Origin: Thalassotalea litorea
GTDB taxonomy: Bacteria > Pseudomonadota > Gammaproteobacteria > Enterobacterales > Alteromonadaceae
Direction: 5' to 3'
DNA length: 64,000 bases
Assembly (NCBI RefSeq): GCF_005843925.1
Contig: NZ_VCBC01000003.1
Span: forward strand, 345,923-409,922
Shown one piece after another: positions 35,964-44,543 of this stretch. A program made the translations under genes and the position numbers. Within the stretch, counting starts at the first letter, position 1. Each line of letters begins with the position of its first letter. The notes under the pieces were generated by a model that ran no database searches, was not told where the DNA came from, and saw only the letters and a program-made list of their open reading frames with translations.

Positions 35964-37352
35964 ATGAAAAGGATCTTAAAGATCATTTTACCAGTCTTTC
36001 TAGTTGGCGTCATCAGCGGTTGTGATGACGACGATAACGGTACTTCTACCATTACACCTCCAGAGCCCACAGCGCCACAAACTATGGTGCGTGTGATCCA
36101 CGGTTCACCGGATGCTCCTGCCGTAAACGTTCTGGCTGGAGGTAGTGTTGTTGATGCCCTTGCCGGGTTAGACTTTGCCATGGGTTCGGGCTTTTTATCG
36201 CTCGACGCTGGCACCTACCCGTTAGCAGTGGAAGCAATTCTTGCCGATGACACAACCACGCAAGTGTTAGATTTAGGCGATGTGGATTTGACGGCGGACA
36301 CGGAATACACCGTCTTTGCCCACGGTACGGTAACGAACATGGACCTAGCTCCTGCGGTTATCGCGAACCCCATTAGTGCCGTTGGTGATGGCAACATTCG
36401 TGTTCAGGTTCTGCATGGTTCTTCCATTGCGCCAATGGTGAACTTACATGTGACCGGAGCAGACGATGAGCTGGGTGAGCCCCTGGCGACCTTATCCTAT
36501 GGCGATGTGACTGGTCAGGTTGAAGTGCCGGCTGGCGTATACAGAGTCCGTCTGGTTGTTGCTGAAGGTGATAGCATGGGAGCTGTAGCTTTCGACGCGG
36601 TATTGCCTGATTTGCCTGCTGGCGCTGACTTGTTCGTCGCCGCGACGACCAATACCGGCGTACCAACTTCTCCAGTATTTTTGCTTGCCAATGATGGTAC
36701 TGACACGTTGAAAATCATCGATGACAGGACGCAAGCCTGGGTGCGTGTCGTGCACGCTGCAGCAGACGTGCCAAACGTTGATATTTTAGTGGATGGTAAC
36801 AAAGTGAATGCGCTGAGTAATGCACCGTTTACCGGCGTCACTGGAAATGTACCCGTCGATCCGGGCACATATATGGTAGATACCGTGTTATCGGCCGACA
36901 ACAATGTCGTCGGCATTAGCGGTGATTTAATGCTCGAAGCTGATATGAAATATACGGTCAATGCCGTTGGTACTCTTGACGGTAATGACGATGCGGCCCT
37001 TGAATATTATGTGCAAGTCGATGACGCACGCATGGTGGCGACCGAAGCACAGGTTCGTTTAACCCACGCTCATCCTTCGGTAGGCAACGTTGATATTTAC
37101 GTCACTGCCGATGGCGATATTAGCAATGCGTCGCCGGTGTGGAGCGATGTGCCATTCAAAGCCGATACCGGTTTCGTCTCTTTACCTCCTGGCGATTACG
37201 TAGTGCAGGTAACGCTTACTGGTACCGATACAATTGCTATCGACACAGGTGTTATCTCCTTGATGGGGGGCAAAATCTACGCGGCTACTGCCGTTGATAA
37301 CCCAATGGGAATGCCGGCAAACTTAATTTTGATGGATGCGTTTACTGAATAA
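35964..37352 (+). CDS. DUF4397 repeat lipoprotein
   Basis: The ATG at 35964 with GAGGAA 7 bp before it is preferred over a longer 485-aa reading. The 462-aa product has a lipobox ISGC (Cys20) followed by DDDD; Asp at +2 can retain a lipoprotein in the inner membrane. The mature part carries four DUF4397-type repeats opening with MVRVIHGSPDAPAVNV, NIRVQVLHGSSIAPMVNL, WVRVVHAAADVPNVDI and QVRLTHAHPSVGNVDI, each about 100 residues and beta-rich. It probably acts as an envelope adhesion or structural protein. Followed by a strong terminator. Confidence 0.88.
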   Translation: MKRILKIILPVFLVGVISGCDDDDNGTSTITPPEPTAPQTMVRVIHGSPDAPAVNVLAGGSVVDALAGLDFAMGSGFLSLDAGTYPLAVEAILADDTTTQVLDLGDVDLTADTEYTVFAHGTVTNMDLAPAVIANPISAVGDGNIRVQVLHGSSIAPMVNLHVTGADDELGEPLATLSYGDVTGQVEVPAGVYRVRLVVAEGDSMGAVAFDAVLPDLPAGADLFVAATTNTGVPTSPVFLLANDGTDTLKIIDDRTQAWVRVVHAAADVPNVDILVDGNKVNALSNAPFTGVTGNVPVDPGTYMVDTVLSADNNVVGISGDLMLEADMKYTVNAVGTLDGNDDAALEYYVQVDDARMVATEAQVRLTHAHPSVGNVDIYVTADGDISNASPVWSDVPFKADTGFVSLPPGDYVVQVTLTGTDTIAIDTGVISLMGGKIYAATAVDNPMGMPANLILMDAFTE

Positions 37353-37381
37353 CATATCCGCGTGATCTGCAAAGAACCCAG

Positions 37382-37415
37382 AAAAGCCCACATGATTTAT
37401 CTTGTGGGCTTTTTT
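37382..37415 (+). terminator. Rho-independent terminator of the DUF4397 gene
   Basis: Arms AAAAGCCCACA (37382-37392) and TGTGGGCTTTT (37403-37413) around a 10-nt loop with T-run to 37415, 29 bp after the stop. Confidence 0.92.
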
Positions 37416-37600
37416 GACGCTTATTTCCGTCAAAAAAGCAGTCAAAGGATTCTTAACGGTATGGCGTTGGCAGTTAAAGGTGAGGAAAGCAATCATCGCT
37501 TTATGATGCCGAATTGGAAGTCAGCATTCGCACATTTTTTTTGATCGTTTTCTTAGGTAAATGCGTATTAAAAGGTATGAGTAGAACAACGGAAGCACTT

Positions 37601-38179
37601 ATGAACCTCGTTATTTTTCCATTACCCATTTATCTTCTTCCTGGTGGTATCACTCGATTACGAATTTTTGAGCAGCGTTACATTAAGATGGTGAAGCAGG
37701 CCGTGACCGGTGATGGTTTTGTTATCAGTCAGTTTGCAAAAGAAGATGAAAATCAATGTTGCCGTTGGGGCAGCCATGTCACGGTTGTTGATTTTCAAAA
37801 TGGTGACGACGGCTTGTTGTATATCGACGTTAAATGCGATGCCATTGTCAATATCGGTGAAACATATCGTGACGAAGATAATCTTCTGCGTGCGCCAATT
37901 ACACTTTCTCAGCATTGGCCGGGGCAACCTAATTCGGCCAATAGTCAATTACTCGCCGATGAGTTGAGTAAATTTTTTGACGACAATCCAAATTATGCCA
38001 GCTTGTATCCACAACCTGAGTTTGATTCTCCAGTGTGGGTATGTAGCCGTTGGTTAGAACTGATCCCTATTAATTTCGACAACAAATGTTGTTTTATCGA
38101 GCCTGACAGCTTTTCCAAAGCGATGAGTTTTCTCGCCACTGTGATTATCGAACATCACGAAGAAAAAACTGATCTTTAA
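37601..38179 (+). CDS. Lon N-terminal (LON substrate-binding) domain protein
   Basis: The ATG at 37601 with GGAAG 7 bp upstream is preferred; the longer reading adds 29 poorly supported residues. The 192-aa protein starts VIFPLPIYLLPGG, then RLRIFEQRYIKMV and GFVISQ, the usual LON substrate-binding pattern. There is no ATPase or protease part. Stand-alone Lon-N proteins are cytosolic and of unclear role, possibly chaperone-like or adaptor-like. It ends 54 bp before the ECF sigma start. Confidence 0.85.
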   Translation: MNLVIFPLPIYLLPGGITRLRIFEQRYIKMVKQAVTGDGFVISQFAKEDENQCCRWGSHVTVVDFQNGDDGLLYIDVKCDAIVNIGETYRDEDNLLRAPITLSQHWPGQPNSANSQLLADELSKFFDDNPNYASLYPQPEFDSPVWVCSRWLELIPINFDNKCCFIEPDSFSKAMSFLATVIIEHHEEKTDL

Positions 38180-38199
38180 CGCGAGCGGTCTCGTAGAAT
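38170..38199 (+). promoter_or_regulatory. Candidate ECF (RpoE-ChrR type) promoter before the sigma gene
   Basis: TGATCT (38170-38175), 18 bp, then TAGAAT (38194-38199), 34 bp before the sigma ATG. The layout resembles the TGATCC-N18-TAAGA pattern I recall for Rhodobacter sphaeroides RpoE. It overlaps the end of the Lon-N gene. A similar TGATCG-N18-TATTAA lies at 37542-37571 before the Lon-N gene. Motif-only evidence. Confidence 0.4.
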
Positions 38200-38233
38200 G
38201 ATTTAACTGGGTTGAACGATTGAGTTACTCACG

Positions 38234-38899
38234 ATGCAAACAGATACAAGCGCAAATACAAATACACGTGCAAATAGATTGCCAAATCAGGGTTCTCGCT
38301 CTAATAATAGAACTATGAATCCTGATAATAACCATCAACAATTAGCCGATTGGCTGGCAGCCGTTGCTGAAGAGCGAGATAAAATTGCCTTTACTGGGCT
38401 CTTTAAATTTTTCGCTCCGAAGATACAGCGCATTGCTCATCAGCAATTTAGCAGTGAAGCCCAGGCACACGAAGTCGTGCAGGAAACGATGTCAAATGTC
38501 TGGCGCAAAGCACATCTATATTCGCCGCAAAAAGGTGCTCCTACGACTTGGGTCTATACCATTATGCGTAACGTCAGTTTTGATATGTTGCGCAAAATAA
38601 AATCCAAAAAGGAAGATAACCTCAGTGAGGATATCTGGCCATTAGTGGAAGCCGAAAGTGCAGAAACGGATGTGTACGCGGATCATTTGCAACAGAATCA
38701 GATTCTGGCTCACCTGGATAAGTTACCGGAGAACCAGAAACAAGTCGTAAAAGGTTTTTACTTTCTGGAAATGTCGCAAGAGCAGCTTGCTCAACATCTA
38801 AACCTGCCCCTTGGCACGGTGAAATCAAGGTTGCGACTTGCCTTAGCCAAGTTAAAGCAGCAGTTATCAGATCAACAAGTGGGAGAGCATGATGATTAA
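38234..38899 (+). CDS. ECF sigma factor of the RpoE/ChrR (singlet-oxygen) type
   Basis: A 221-aa sigma factor. The ATG at 38234 gives an unusual 27-residue polar lead (Thr/Asn/Arg); the ATG at 38315 is an alternative. Region 2 includes AHEVVQETMSNVWRKAHLYSPQKGAPTTWVYTIMRNVSFDMLRK; region 4 includes LPENQKQVVKGFYFLEMSQEQLAQHLNLPLGTVKSRLR. It is co-transcribed with, and overlapped by, an anti-sigma gene with intact ChrR zinc ligands. It should direct transcription of photo-oxidative stress genes when ChrR releases it. Confidence 0.9.
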   Translation: MQTDTSANTNTRANRLPNQGSRSNNRTMNPDNNHQQLADWLAAVAEERDKIAFTGLFKFFAPKIQRIAHQQFSSEAQAHEVVQETMSNVWRKAHLYSPQKGAPTTWVYTIMRNVSFDMLRKIKSKKEDNLSEDIWPLVEAESAETDVYADHLQQNQILAHLDKLPENQKQVVKGFYFLEMSQEQLAQHLNLPLGTVKSRLRLALAKLKQQLSDQQVGEHDD

Positions 38900-39563
38900 G
38901 CATCACCCAACGACAAATTTATTACAGTCATTTTCTGCAGGAGAGCTTCCAGCATCATTATCCGCTGCGATTAGTATCCATGTTGATATGTGTCCAGTGT
39001 GCCAACAACAGGTTGGCGAATTAACGGAGCAATATGCGGAGCAGAGCTTCGATCAACCAGCGCAAATGGGCCAGCAGGATTCTTTCAATGAGACTGCGGA
39101 CATTATGTCATTGATTGATGATATTACCGATGACGAGTCAATTGCAGAGCTTGGCGAAGGTTATGTCGCCAAAGAGTTTCAGATAAAAGACAAGAGTTAT
39201 AAAATGCCAAGGCCCTTGCAGTCGATGGCGATCGGAAGTTTTTCCGGTATTGGAAAATTAAACCGAGCTCGAATTGAGCTTGGCGAGGGTGAGATCCACA
39301 CCAGCTTAATGCAAATTCAGCCTGGCGGCATGATCCCAGAGCATACTCACAAAGGGTTTGAGCTGACGTTATTACTCGATGGTGAATTTAGCGATGACAT
39401 GGGTACCTATCAGGCGGGCGATTTTATCTGGCTCGATGGTTCGCATCAACACAACCCTAAAACGGAAGATGGGTGTTTATGCCTAACCGTGGTCAGTGAT
39501 GCCTTGCACTTCACGCAAGGTTTCGGAAAATTATTGAATCCGTTTGGTTCTCTGCTTTACTAA
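38889..39563 (+). CDS. ChrR-type zinc anti-sigma factor with cupin domain
   Basis: A 224-aa protein whose start overlaps the sigma gene by 11 bp, favouring coupling. The N-terminal zinc-binding anti-sigma domain has His6, His31, Cys35 and Cys38 (HVDMCPVC), matching the residue numbers I recall for Rhodobacter ChrR. The C-terminal cupin (about 120-205) shows EHTHKGFELTLLLDG and DGSHQHNP, keeping the second metal site. ChrR holds the sigma factor inactive in the cytoplasm and releases it on singlet oxygen. Confidence 0.92.
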   Translation: MMIKHHPTTNLLQSFSAGELPASLSAAISIHVDMCPVCQQQVGELTEQYAEQSFDQPAQMGQQDSFNETADIMSLIDDITDDESIAELGEGYVAKEFQIKDKSYKMPRPLQSMAIGSFSGIGKLNRARIELGEGEIHTSLMQIQPGGMIPEHTHKGFELTLLLDGEFSDDMGTYQAGDFIWLDGSHQHNPKTEDGCLCLTVVSDALHFTQGFGKLLNPFGSLLY

Positions 39564-39573
39564 GACTAATCCC

Positions 39574-39592
39574 TCCGGTCACTGACGTGGCC
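39574..39592 (+). terminator. Hairpin between chrR and the DUF523 gene
   Basis: Arms CCGGTCAC and GTGGCCGG pair with one G-T wobble around TGAC. No T-run follows, so it is more likely an attenuator or processing site than a full terminator. Confidence 0.3.
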
Positions 39593-39623
39593 GGATTCCT
39601 TCTGACAAGCATTGGAGGATGTG

Positions 39624-40583
39624 ATGACTCACCAGCATTTTGATTCTGACATTAATATCGGTATTAGCGCCTGTTTAATCGGCCAGAAAGTCCGCTTTGA
39701 TGCGAGCCACAAGCGTAGCCAGTTTTGTGTAAACGAATTTGGCCAGCACGTAAATTTTGTGCCCTACTGTCCGGAAGTCGCCATTGGCCTTCCTGTTCCT
39801 CGCCCAACGGTCCGTCAAATTGATGTCGACGGCATTATTCACGTTAGTCGTCCCGATGGCACCATGGATGTTACTGATAAACTCCGCAATTATGGCCAGG
39901 AGGTTGCGCCAAAACTTGCCGATATCAGTGGTTATGTGTTCTGCGCCAAAAGTCCAAGCTGTGGTATGGAGCGCGTGAAGGTTTATTCTCAAGACGGCAA
40001 AGGTTCAACCTCCGATGGCATTGGTGTTTTTGCCAAAGAGATCATGACCCGTTATCCACACCTGCCATGTGAGGAAAATGGACGTTTGAACGATGCGAAA
40101 CTTCGGGAAAACTTTGTCGCCCGGGTGTTCGCTTACAAACATTATCAAATTCTGGTGGCCTCGGGCCTGACCAAGCACAAGCTTTTGGTATTCCACAGCC
40201 AATACAAGTACCTGTTAATGTCCCATGACATCCTCGGGTATAAGCGAGCCGGGCGTTTACTGGCTACCTTAAACGGAGATATTGACGACATTGGTGAGCA
40301 GTACCTGGCGATACTGATGACTGCGATGAAAAAAATTGCATCCCGTAAAGGACATGCAAATACTTTGCAGCATATTCAAGGGTACTTCTCAGATGAACTG
40401 ACTGGCGCCGAAAAGCAGGAGTTGTGCCAGCATATTGAAGACTACCGCGCAGGACTCGCGCCTTTGATGGTGCCATTAACGATGATCAAGCATTACCTGA
40501 TGGAGTATCCTAAGGATTACCTTGCTCAACAGATTTATCTACAGCCACATCCAGTGTCCTTGAAATTGCGTTACGGCCATTAA
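39624..40583 (+). CDS. DUF523-DUF1722 fusion protein (YbgA-type)
   Basis: The ATG at 39624 follows GGAGG by 6 bp and is better than the TTG at 39612. The 319-aa protein has an N-terminal DUF523 domain (ISACLIGQKVRFD, YCPEVAIGLPVPRP, CAKSPSCGMERV) with several cysteines and a C-terminal DUF1722 domain (VFHSQYKYLLMSHD, YKRAGRLLA). The function is unsettled; the gene is often found just before photolyase genes, as here, where its stop overlaps the photolyase ATG (TAATG). It may bind metal or help the repair pathway. Confidence 0.9.
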   Translation: MTHQHFDSDINIGISACLIGQKVRFDASHKRSQFCVNEFGQHVNFVPYCPEVAIGLPVPRPTVRQIDVDGIIHVSRPDGTMDVTDKLRNYGQEVAPKLADISGYVFCAKSPSCGMERVKVYSQDGKGSTSDGIGVFAKEIMTRYPHLPCEENGRLNDAKLRENFVARVFAYKHYQILVASGLTKHKLLVFHSQYKYLLMSHDILGYKRAGRLLATLNGDIDDIGEQYLAILMTAMKKIASRKGHANTLQHIQGYFSDELTGAEKQELCQHIEDYRAGLAPLMVPLTMIKHYLMEYPKDYLAQQIYLQPHPVSLKLRYGH

Positions 40584-42007
40584 TGCTTTTCTGGTTTCGA
40601 AATGATTTGCGCGTGCATGATAATCCTGCGCTTTCCGCAGCATTGCAAAAAGGTTGTTCCGAGGCAGTCTTTTTGGGCTGTGAAAAACAATGGCAACAGC
40701 ATCATCAAAGCCCGATCAAACGTGATTTTATCTATCGACATCTGATCTTACTTGCACAGCAGCTCGCGGAACTTGGCGTTCGTTTTCATTTTATTGAGGT
40801 GAGCGATTTCACCGGTCAAATTCATTGGCTGCGAGATTGGGCAACGGCACAACAGCGACAGAATTTGAACGACACGATTTACGCTAATGCAGAGCTCGAG
40901 CTCAGCGAGGTGAGCAGAGACCGAACATTGGCTAAGCTGGGCCTGGACCTTGAGTTAAGCGAAGCCGATGTGATTATTCCTAAAGGGAAAGTACTCACCG
41001 GTGCCGGCGAAATGTATCGGGTATTTACCCCGTTTAAGCGAGCTTGGATCAAAAGGCTGGTAGATCAGGGCTTTGACTGTTTCGCAAATCCTGTAGCGAT
41101 TACCCCGTCACAGAACTTATCCATTTCCAATAACGATGCGATCAATACAATTAAAGCGTGCAGAAGCGCGCTAGCCAAAAGCTCCGATGTCTGGCCAAAT
41201 GCCGAACAGATTATGTCAGGGGCACTCAGTTTTTGGTTGGAAGATACAATCAAAGACTATGCCAAGGGGCGTGATTTTCCATGTTTGCCCGCCACATCTC
41301 AGTTATCACCTTGCTTAAGCATTGGTGCTATTAGTCCCCGTTTATTGCTGCGTTTGTTGATCCAATCCCATCCCTTGGTATTGGAACAACAAGAGACTTC
41401 CGCTTTTGTCTGGTTAAACGAACTGATTTGGCGCGAATTTTATCGCCACTTGCTGTTTCACTACCCCGACTTAATCAAAGGCGATAATTTCAACCCTATT
41501 TACGATCGTTTGCAATGGCGCAACAATGCCGATGAATTTACCCTGTGGTGTCAGGGCAATACCGGCTATCCGTTGGTCGATGCGGCGATGCGTCAACTAA
41601 ACCAAACGGGCTGGATGCATAATCGGCTGAGAATGGTTGTGGCAAGCTTTTTAACGAAAGACTTGTTAATCGACTGGCGCTGGGGAGAACAATATTTCAT
41701 GGAGCAGCTCATCGATGGCGATTTTGCCGCGAATAATGGTGGCTGGCAATGGGCGGCGTCGACGGGATGTGATGCCCAACCTTATTTTCGTATTTTTAAT
41801 CCGGTTCGTCAGAGCCAGAATTTTGATCCCTGTGGGGAGTTCATACGTACCTATGTACCAGAACTGGCGCAGGTCCCCGATCGTCATATTCACTTTCCAC
41901 ATCAGTATCTTACTGATAATAATTGTGAAAATTTGTACAGATCGGCTATCGTAGATCATAAGCAAGCCAGAGAATTTACGCTGGTGGCGTATAAAGCCTG
42001 CCGCTAG
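40583..42007 (+). CDS. phrB: Deoxyribodipyrimidine photolyase
   Basis: A 474-aa class I photolyase that uses blue light and FADH- to split cyclobutane pyrimidine dimers. The N-terminal Rossmann domain (LFWFRNDLRVHDNPAL) binds the antenna pigment; the C-terminal FAD domain shows LSIGAISPR, WLNELIWREFYRHLL, NTGYPLVDAAMRQLNQTGWMHNRLRM and AASTGCDAQPYFRIFNP. The length is normal. Overlap with the DUF523-DUF1722 stop shows co-translation. In Rhodobacter the singlet-oxygen sigma also controls a photolyase gene, consistent with this position. Confidence 0.95.
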   Translation: MLFWFRNDLRVHDNPALSAALQKGCSEAVFLGCEKQWQQHHQSPIKRDFIYRHLILLAQQLAELGVRFHFIEVSDFTGQIHWLRDWATAQQRQNLNDTIYANAELELSEVSRDRTLAKLGLDLELSEADVIIPKGKVLTGAGEMYRVFTPFKRAWIKRLVDQGFDCFANPVAITPSQNLSISNNDAINTIKACRSALAKSSDVWPNAEQIMSGALSFWLEDTIKDYAKGRDFPCLPATSQLSPCLSIGAISPRLLLRLLIQSHPLVLEQQETSAFVWLNELIWREFYRHLLFHYPDLIKGDNFNPIYDRLQWRNNADEFTLWCQGNTGYPLVDAAMRQLNQTGWMHNRLRMVVASFLTKDLLIDWRWGEQYFMEQLIDGDFAANNGGWQWAASTGCDAQPYFRIFNPVRQSQNFDPCGEFIRTYVPELAQVPDRHIHFPHQYLTDNNCENLYRSAIVDHKQAREFTLVAYKACR

Positions 42008-42036
42008 CCCCGATAACTCAAGTTAGCTGAGGACTT

Positions 42037-42567
42037 ATGGAATCTTCGATTAGAAAAGGCAAGGGGCAAGTCTTGAATATGGATGGTAAAAAGTTAGAAG
42101 CGACTGGCAAAGCTCCAGAGTCGTTAAAACCCCGACACAGTCACCCATTATGGTTAGCATCGTTTATTGATGTGTACCAGGGGCTTGGAACAGACAATTT
42201 GTCAAAATTGTTGCAGGTATATACCCCAGATGTTCATTTCCAGGACCCTCTTCATACGATTTCAGGGCGCAAGCAGTTAATCGAATATTTTCAGGCGCTG
42301 TATACCAACTTAAATACCTGTCAGTTTGTGATTGACGATGTCATGCACAACGACCAGGAAGCGGCGATCTACTGGCGCATGTCATTCATACACCCCCGCC
42401 TTAATGGTGGTAACCCTGTTGAGGTTGAAGGACATTCTCGGTTAAGGGCTCAAGGCGACAAGGTTGTCTACCATCGGGATTATCTCGATGTTGGCGCAAT
42501 GCTGTACGAGCACATACCGGTGTTGGGGCGTTTTGTTAAAATCGTGAAAGTAAGAGCAGGCCAATGA
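42037..42567 (+). CDS. NTF2-like (SnoaL-fold) protein of the ECF cluster
   Basis: A 176-aa protein preceded by GAGGA at 42029. Residues 40-150 fit a small NTF2-like cone fold: LASFIDVYQGLG, YTPDVHFQDPLHTISGRKQLIEYFQALY, AIYWRMSFIHP and VVYHRDYLDVG. The first 40 residues are Lys/Pro-rich and may be unstructured. Related genes sit at this position in the RpoE-ChrR/Cfa clusters of Vibrio and Shewanella relatives. The ligand is unknown. The ATGA overlap with the SDR gene indicates one operon. Confidence 0.8.
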   Translation: MESSIRKGKGQVLNMDGKKLEATGKAPESLKPRHSHPLWLASFIDVYQGLGTDNLSKLLQVYTPDVHFQDPLHTISGRKQLIEYFQALYTNLNTCQFVIDDVMHNDQEAAIYWRMSFIHPRLNGGNPVEVEGHSRLRAQGDKVVYHRDYLDVGAMLYEHIPVLGRFVKIVKVRAGQ

Positions 42568-43286
42568 AACAGGTTCTGATCACCGGTGCAACATCGGGAA
42601 TAGGTCGCTCCTTGGCGTTGCATTACGCACGCAATGGCTTTTCGGTGACGGCTTGTGGTCGCAATGAAGCACGTTTATCTGAGCTCTGCAACCACCATGA
42701 TAATCTCAAATCGCTGGCGTTTGATATCACTGACAGTGAACAGGTGATTGAGGCCAGCTCAACATTAGAAGCGTTTGATATTGTCATTCTAAACGCGGGA
42801 GATTGTGAATACATCGATAACGCGGCGAACTTCGATGGCGCGTTGTTCAAACGTGTTATCGGGGTGAATTTACTGGCCATGGGAGATCTCCTCGAGCACC
42901 TTATTGGCAAAATTCGTCGCGGTGGGCAATTGGTTTTTGTCAGCTCCAGTGTGACTTACTTACCCTTACCCAGAGCCGAAGCCTATGGTGCCTCAAAGGC
43001 CGGAATTGACTACCTTGCAAAAACTCTGGCGATCGATTTAGCACCCGAAAATATTGCTGTCACCTTAGTTCAACCGGGATTCATCAAAACCCCGCTCACC
43101 GATAAAAACGACTTTTCTATGCCGTTTTTACTGACAGCAGAGCAGGCAGCCCAGCGGATATATGTAGGGGTCGAAAAACGAAAAAAAATCCTCGATTTTC
43201 CAAAACGTTTTACCTATTTGCTGCGTTTATTGGCGTGCATGCCATTCAGCTGGTGGTGTTGGTTGTTAACAAGGAAAAATAAATAG
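42564..43286 (+). CDS. Short-chain dehydrogenase/reductase
   Basis: A 240-aa SDR: cofactor motif TGATSGIGRS near residue 7, NAG motif ILNAGDCEY, the catalytic Ser in FVSSSVTYL and YGASKAG with catalytic Tyr and Lys, then QPGFIKTPLT. The C-terminus ends in a hydrophobic stretch (LLRLLACMPFSWWCWLL) that may tie it to the membrane. It overlaps the NTF2-like gene (ATGA) and abuts the FAD oxidoreductase start. In this cluster it probably acts on a lipid intermediate; the substrate is unknown. Confidence 0.88.
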   Translation: MKQVLITGATSGIGRSLALHYARNGFSVTACGRNEARLSELCNHHDNLKSLAFDITDSEQVIEASSTLEAFDIVILNAGDCEYIDNAANFDGALFKRVIGVNLLAMGDLLEHLIGKIRRGGQLVFVSSSVTYLPLPRAEAYGASKAGIDYLAKTLAIDLAPENIAVTLVQPGFIKTPLTDKNDFSMPFLLTAEQAAQRIYVGVEKRKKILDFPKRFTYLLRLLACMPFSWWCWLLTRKNK

Positions 43287-44543
43287 ATGAAAAAGAATAT
43301 CGCGATAATTGGTTCCGGTATTTCCGGATTGACCAGTGGTTATTTACTCAGTCAAAAGCATCGGGTCACCGTCTTTGAAAAAAATGACTACATCGGTGGG
43401 CATACTGCCACTAAAGATGTTGCGGTTGATGGCAAAGAATACATTGTCGATACCGGGTTTATTGTGTTCAATGACAAAACGTATCCCAATTTTCTAAAAT
43501 TGATTGGCCAATTGGGGGTGAACAAAAAAGCAACCGAGATGAGCTTTTCGGTACATAATCGTCATACGAAAATGGAATACAATGGCCATAACCTTGATAC
43601 TCTGTTTGCTCAGCGACGTAACTTTTTCCGTCCCAAATTCTGGCAATTGATCCGAGAAATCCTGCGCTTTAACAAACGCTGCAAACAATTGTACAGCAGC
43701 GGCGATATTCCTTCGGATAAATCGCTTGGTGATTTTCTATCGGAACAGGGTTTTTCGGATTATTTCAGCCAGCACTATATTTTGCCTATGGGTGCGGCAA
43801 TATGGTCCAGTTCCATTGAACAAATGATGGAGTTTCAATTGGATTTCTTCATCCGTTTTTTCCACAACCATGGTTTGCTTAACATTGCTGACCGCCCCCA
43901 ATGGTACGTTATCGAAAACGGTTCGCGCGCCTACATTGAGCCACTGATCCGTAAATTCAAAGACAATATCCATCTTAACACCGACATTACCGGTATTTAT
44001 CGCGAAACTCAGCAGGTTCGTATTGAATTCGCCGATGGATCAAAGCAATCGTTTGATGAGGTCGTGCTTGCCTGTCATTCCGACCAAGCATTAGCACTGT
44101 TAGGAGATGCCAATGAAGCTGAGAAAAATGTGCTCGGGGCCCTGCCTTACAGTAAAAACAGCGTGGCCATGCATACCGATGTTTCCGTCTTGCCGAAGCG
44201 CAAAAAAGCCTGGGCGAGTTGGAATTACATGTTAGATAACAATCGCCAACGTCCAGCGAGTGTTAGCTATAACATGAATATTCTTCAGCATATCGAAAGT
44301 GAACATACTTTTTGCGTGACATTGAATCAGAGCGATGCCATTGCCCAAGAGAAACTACTTGAAGAATACATCTATGAGCATCCGGTATTTTCAACATCCG
44401 GTATGGAAGCGCAACAGCAGCGCGATAAAATATGCGGGAAGAATCGAACCCATTTTGCTGGTGCCTATTGGTACAACGGTTTTCATGAAGATGGCGTGCG
44501 TTCGGCGGTTGATGTTGGTGAGCGGTTTGGATGTCCGTTATGA
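43287..44543 (+). CDS. FAD-dependent oxidoreductase (amine-oxidase/desaturase-like)
   Basis: A 418-aa flavoprotein. Its N-terminus has the FAD-binding IGSGISGLTSGYLL and, shortly after, the acidic residue in VFEKNDYIGGHT. The middle part contains GFIVFNDKTYPNF and the C-terminal FAD-binding region HFAGAYWYNGFHEDGVRSA. Members of this group are conserved beside DUF1365 and cyclopropane synthase genes. It likely oxidises or desaturates a fatty acyl chain or carrier product. It abuts the SDR gene and overlaps the DUF1365 gene. Confidence 0.88.
   Translation: MKKNIAIIGSGISGLTSGYLLSQKHRVTVFEKNDYIGGHTATKDVAVDGKEYIVDTGFIVFNDKTYPNFLKLIGQLGVNKKATEMSFSVHNRHTKMEYNGHNLDTLFAQRRNFFRPKFWQLIREILRFNKRCKQLYSSGDIPSDKSLGDFLSEQGFSDYFSQHYILPMGAAIWSSSIEQMMEFQLDFFIRFFHNHGLLNIADRPQWYVIENGSRAYIEPLIRKFKDNIHLNTDITGIYRETQQVRIEFADGSKQSFDEVVLACHSDQALALLGDANEAEKNVLGALPYSKNSVAMHTDVSVLPKRKKAWASWNYMLDNNRQRPASVSYNMNILQHIESEHTFCVTLNQSDAIAQEKLLEEYIYEHPVFSTSGMEAQQQRDKICGKNRTHFAGAYWYNGFHEDGVRSAVDVGERFGCPL

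Noticed and set aside
36492..36961. Minus-strand ORFs of 87-148 codons inside the DUF4397 gene
   Set aside because: They overlap a well-supported lipoprotein gene with clear repeats; composition follows from the reverse of those repeats.
37362..37544. Plus-strand ORF of 60 codons after the DUF4397 gene
   Set aside because: It spans the DUF4397 terminator; the codons across the stem are not protein-like.
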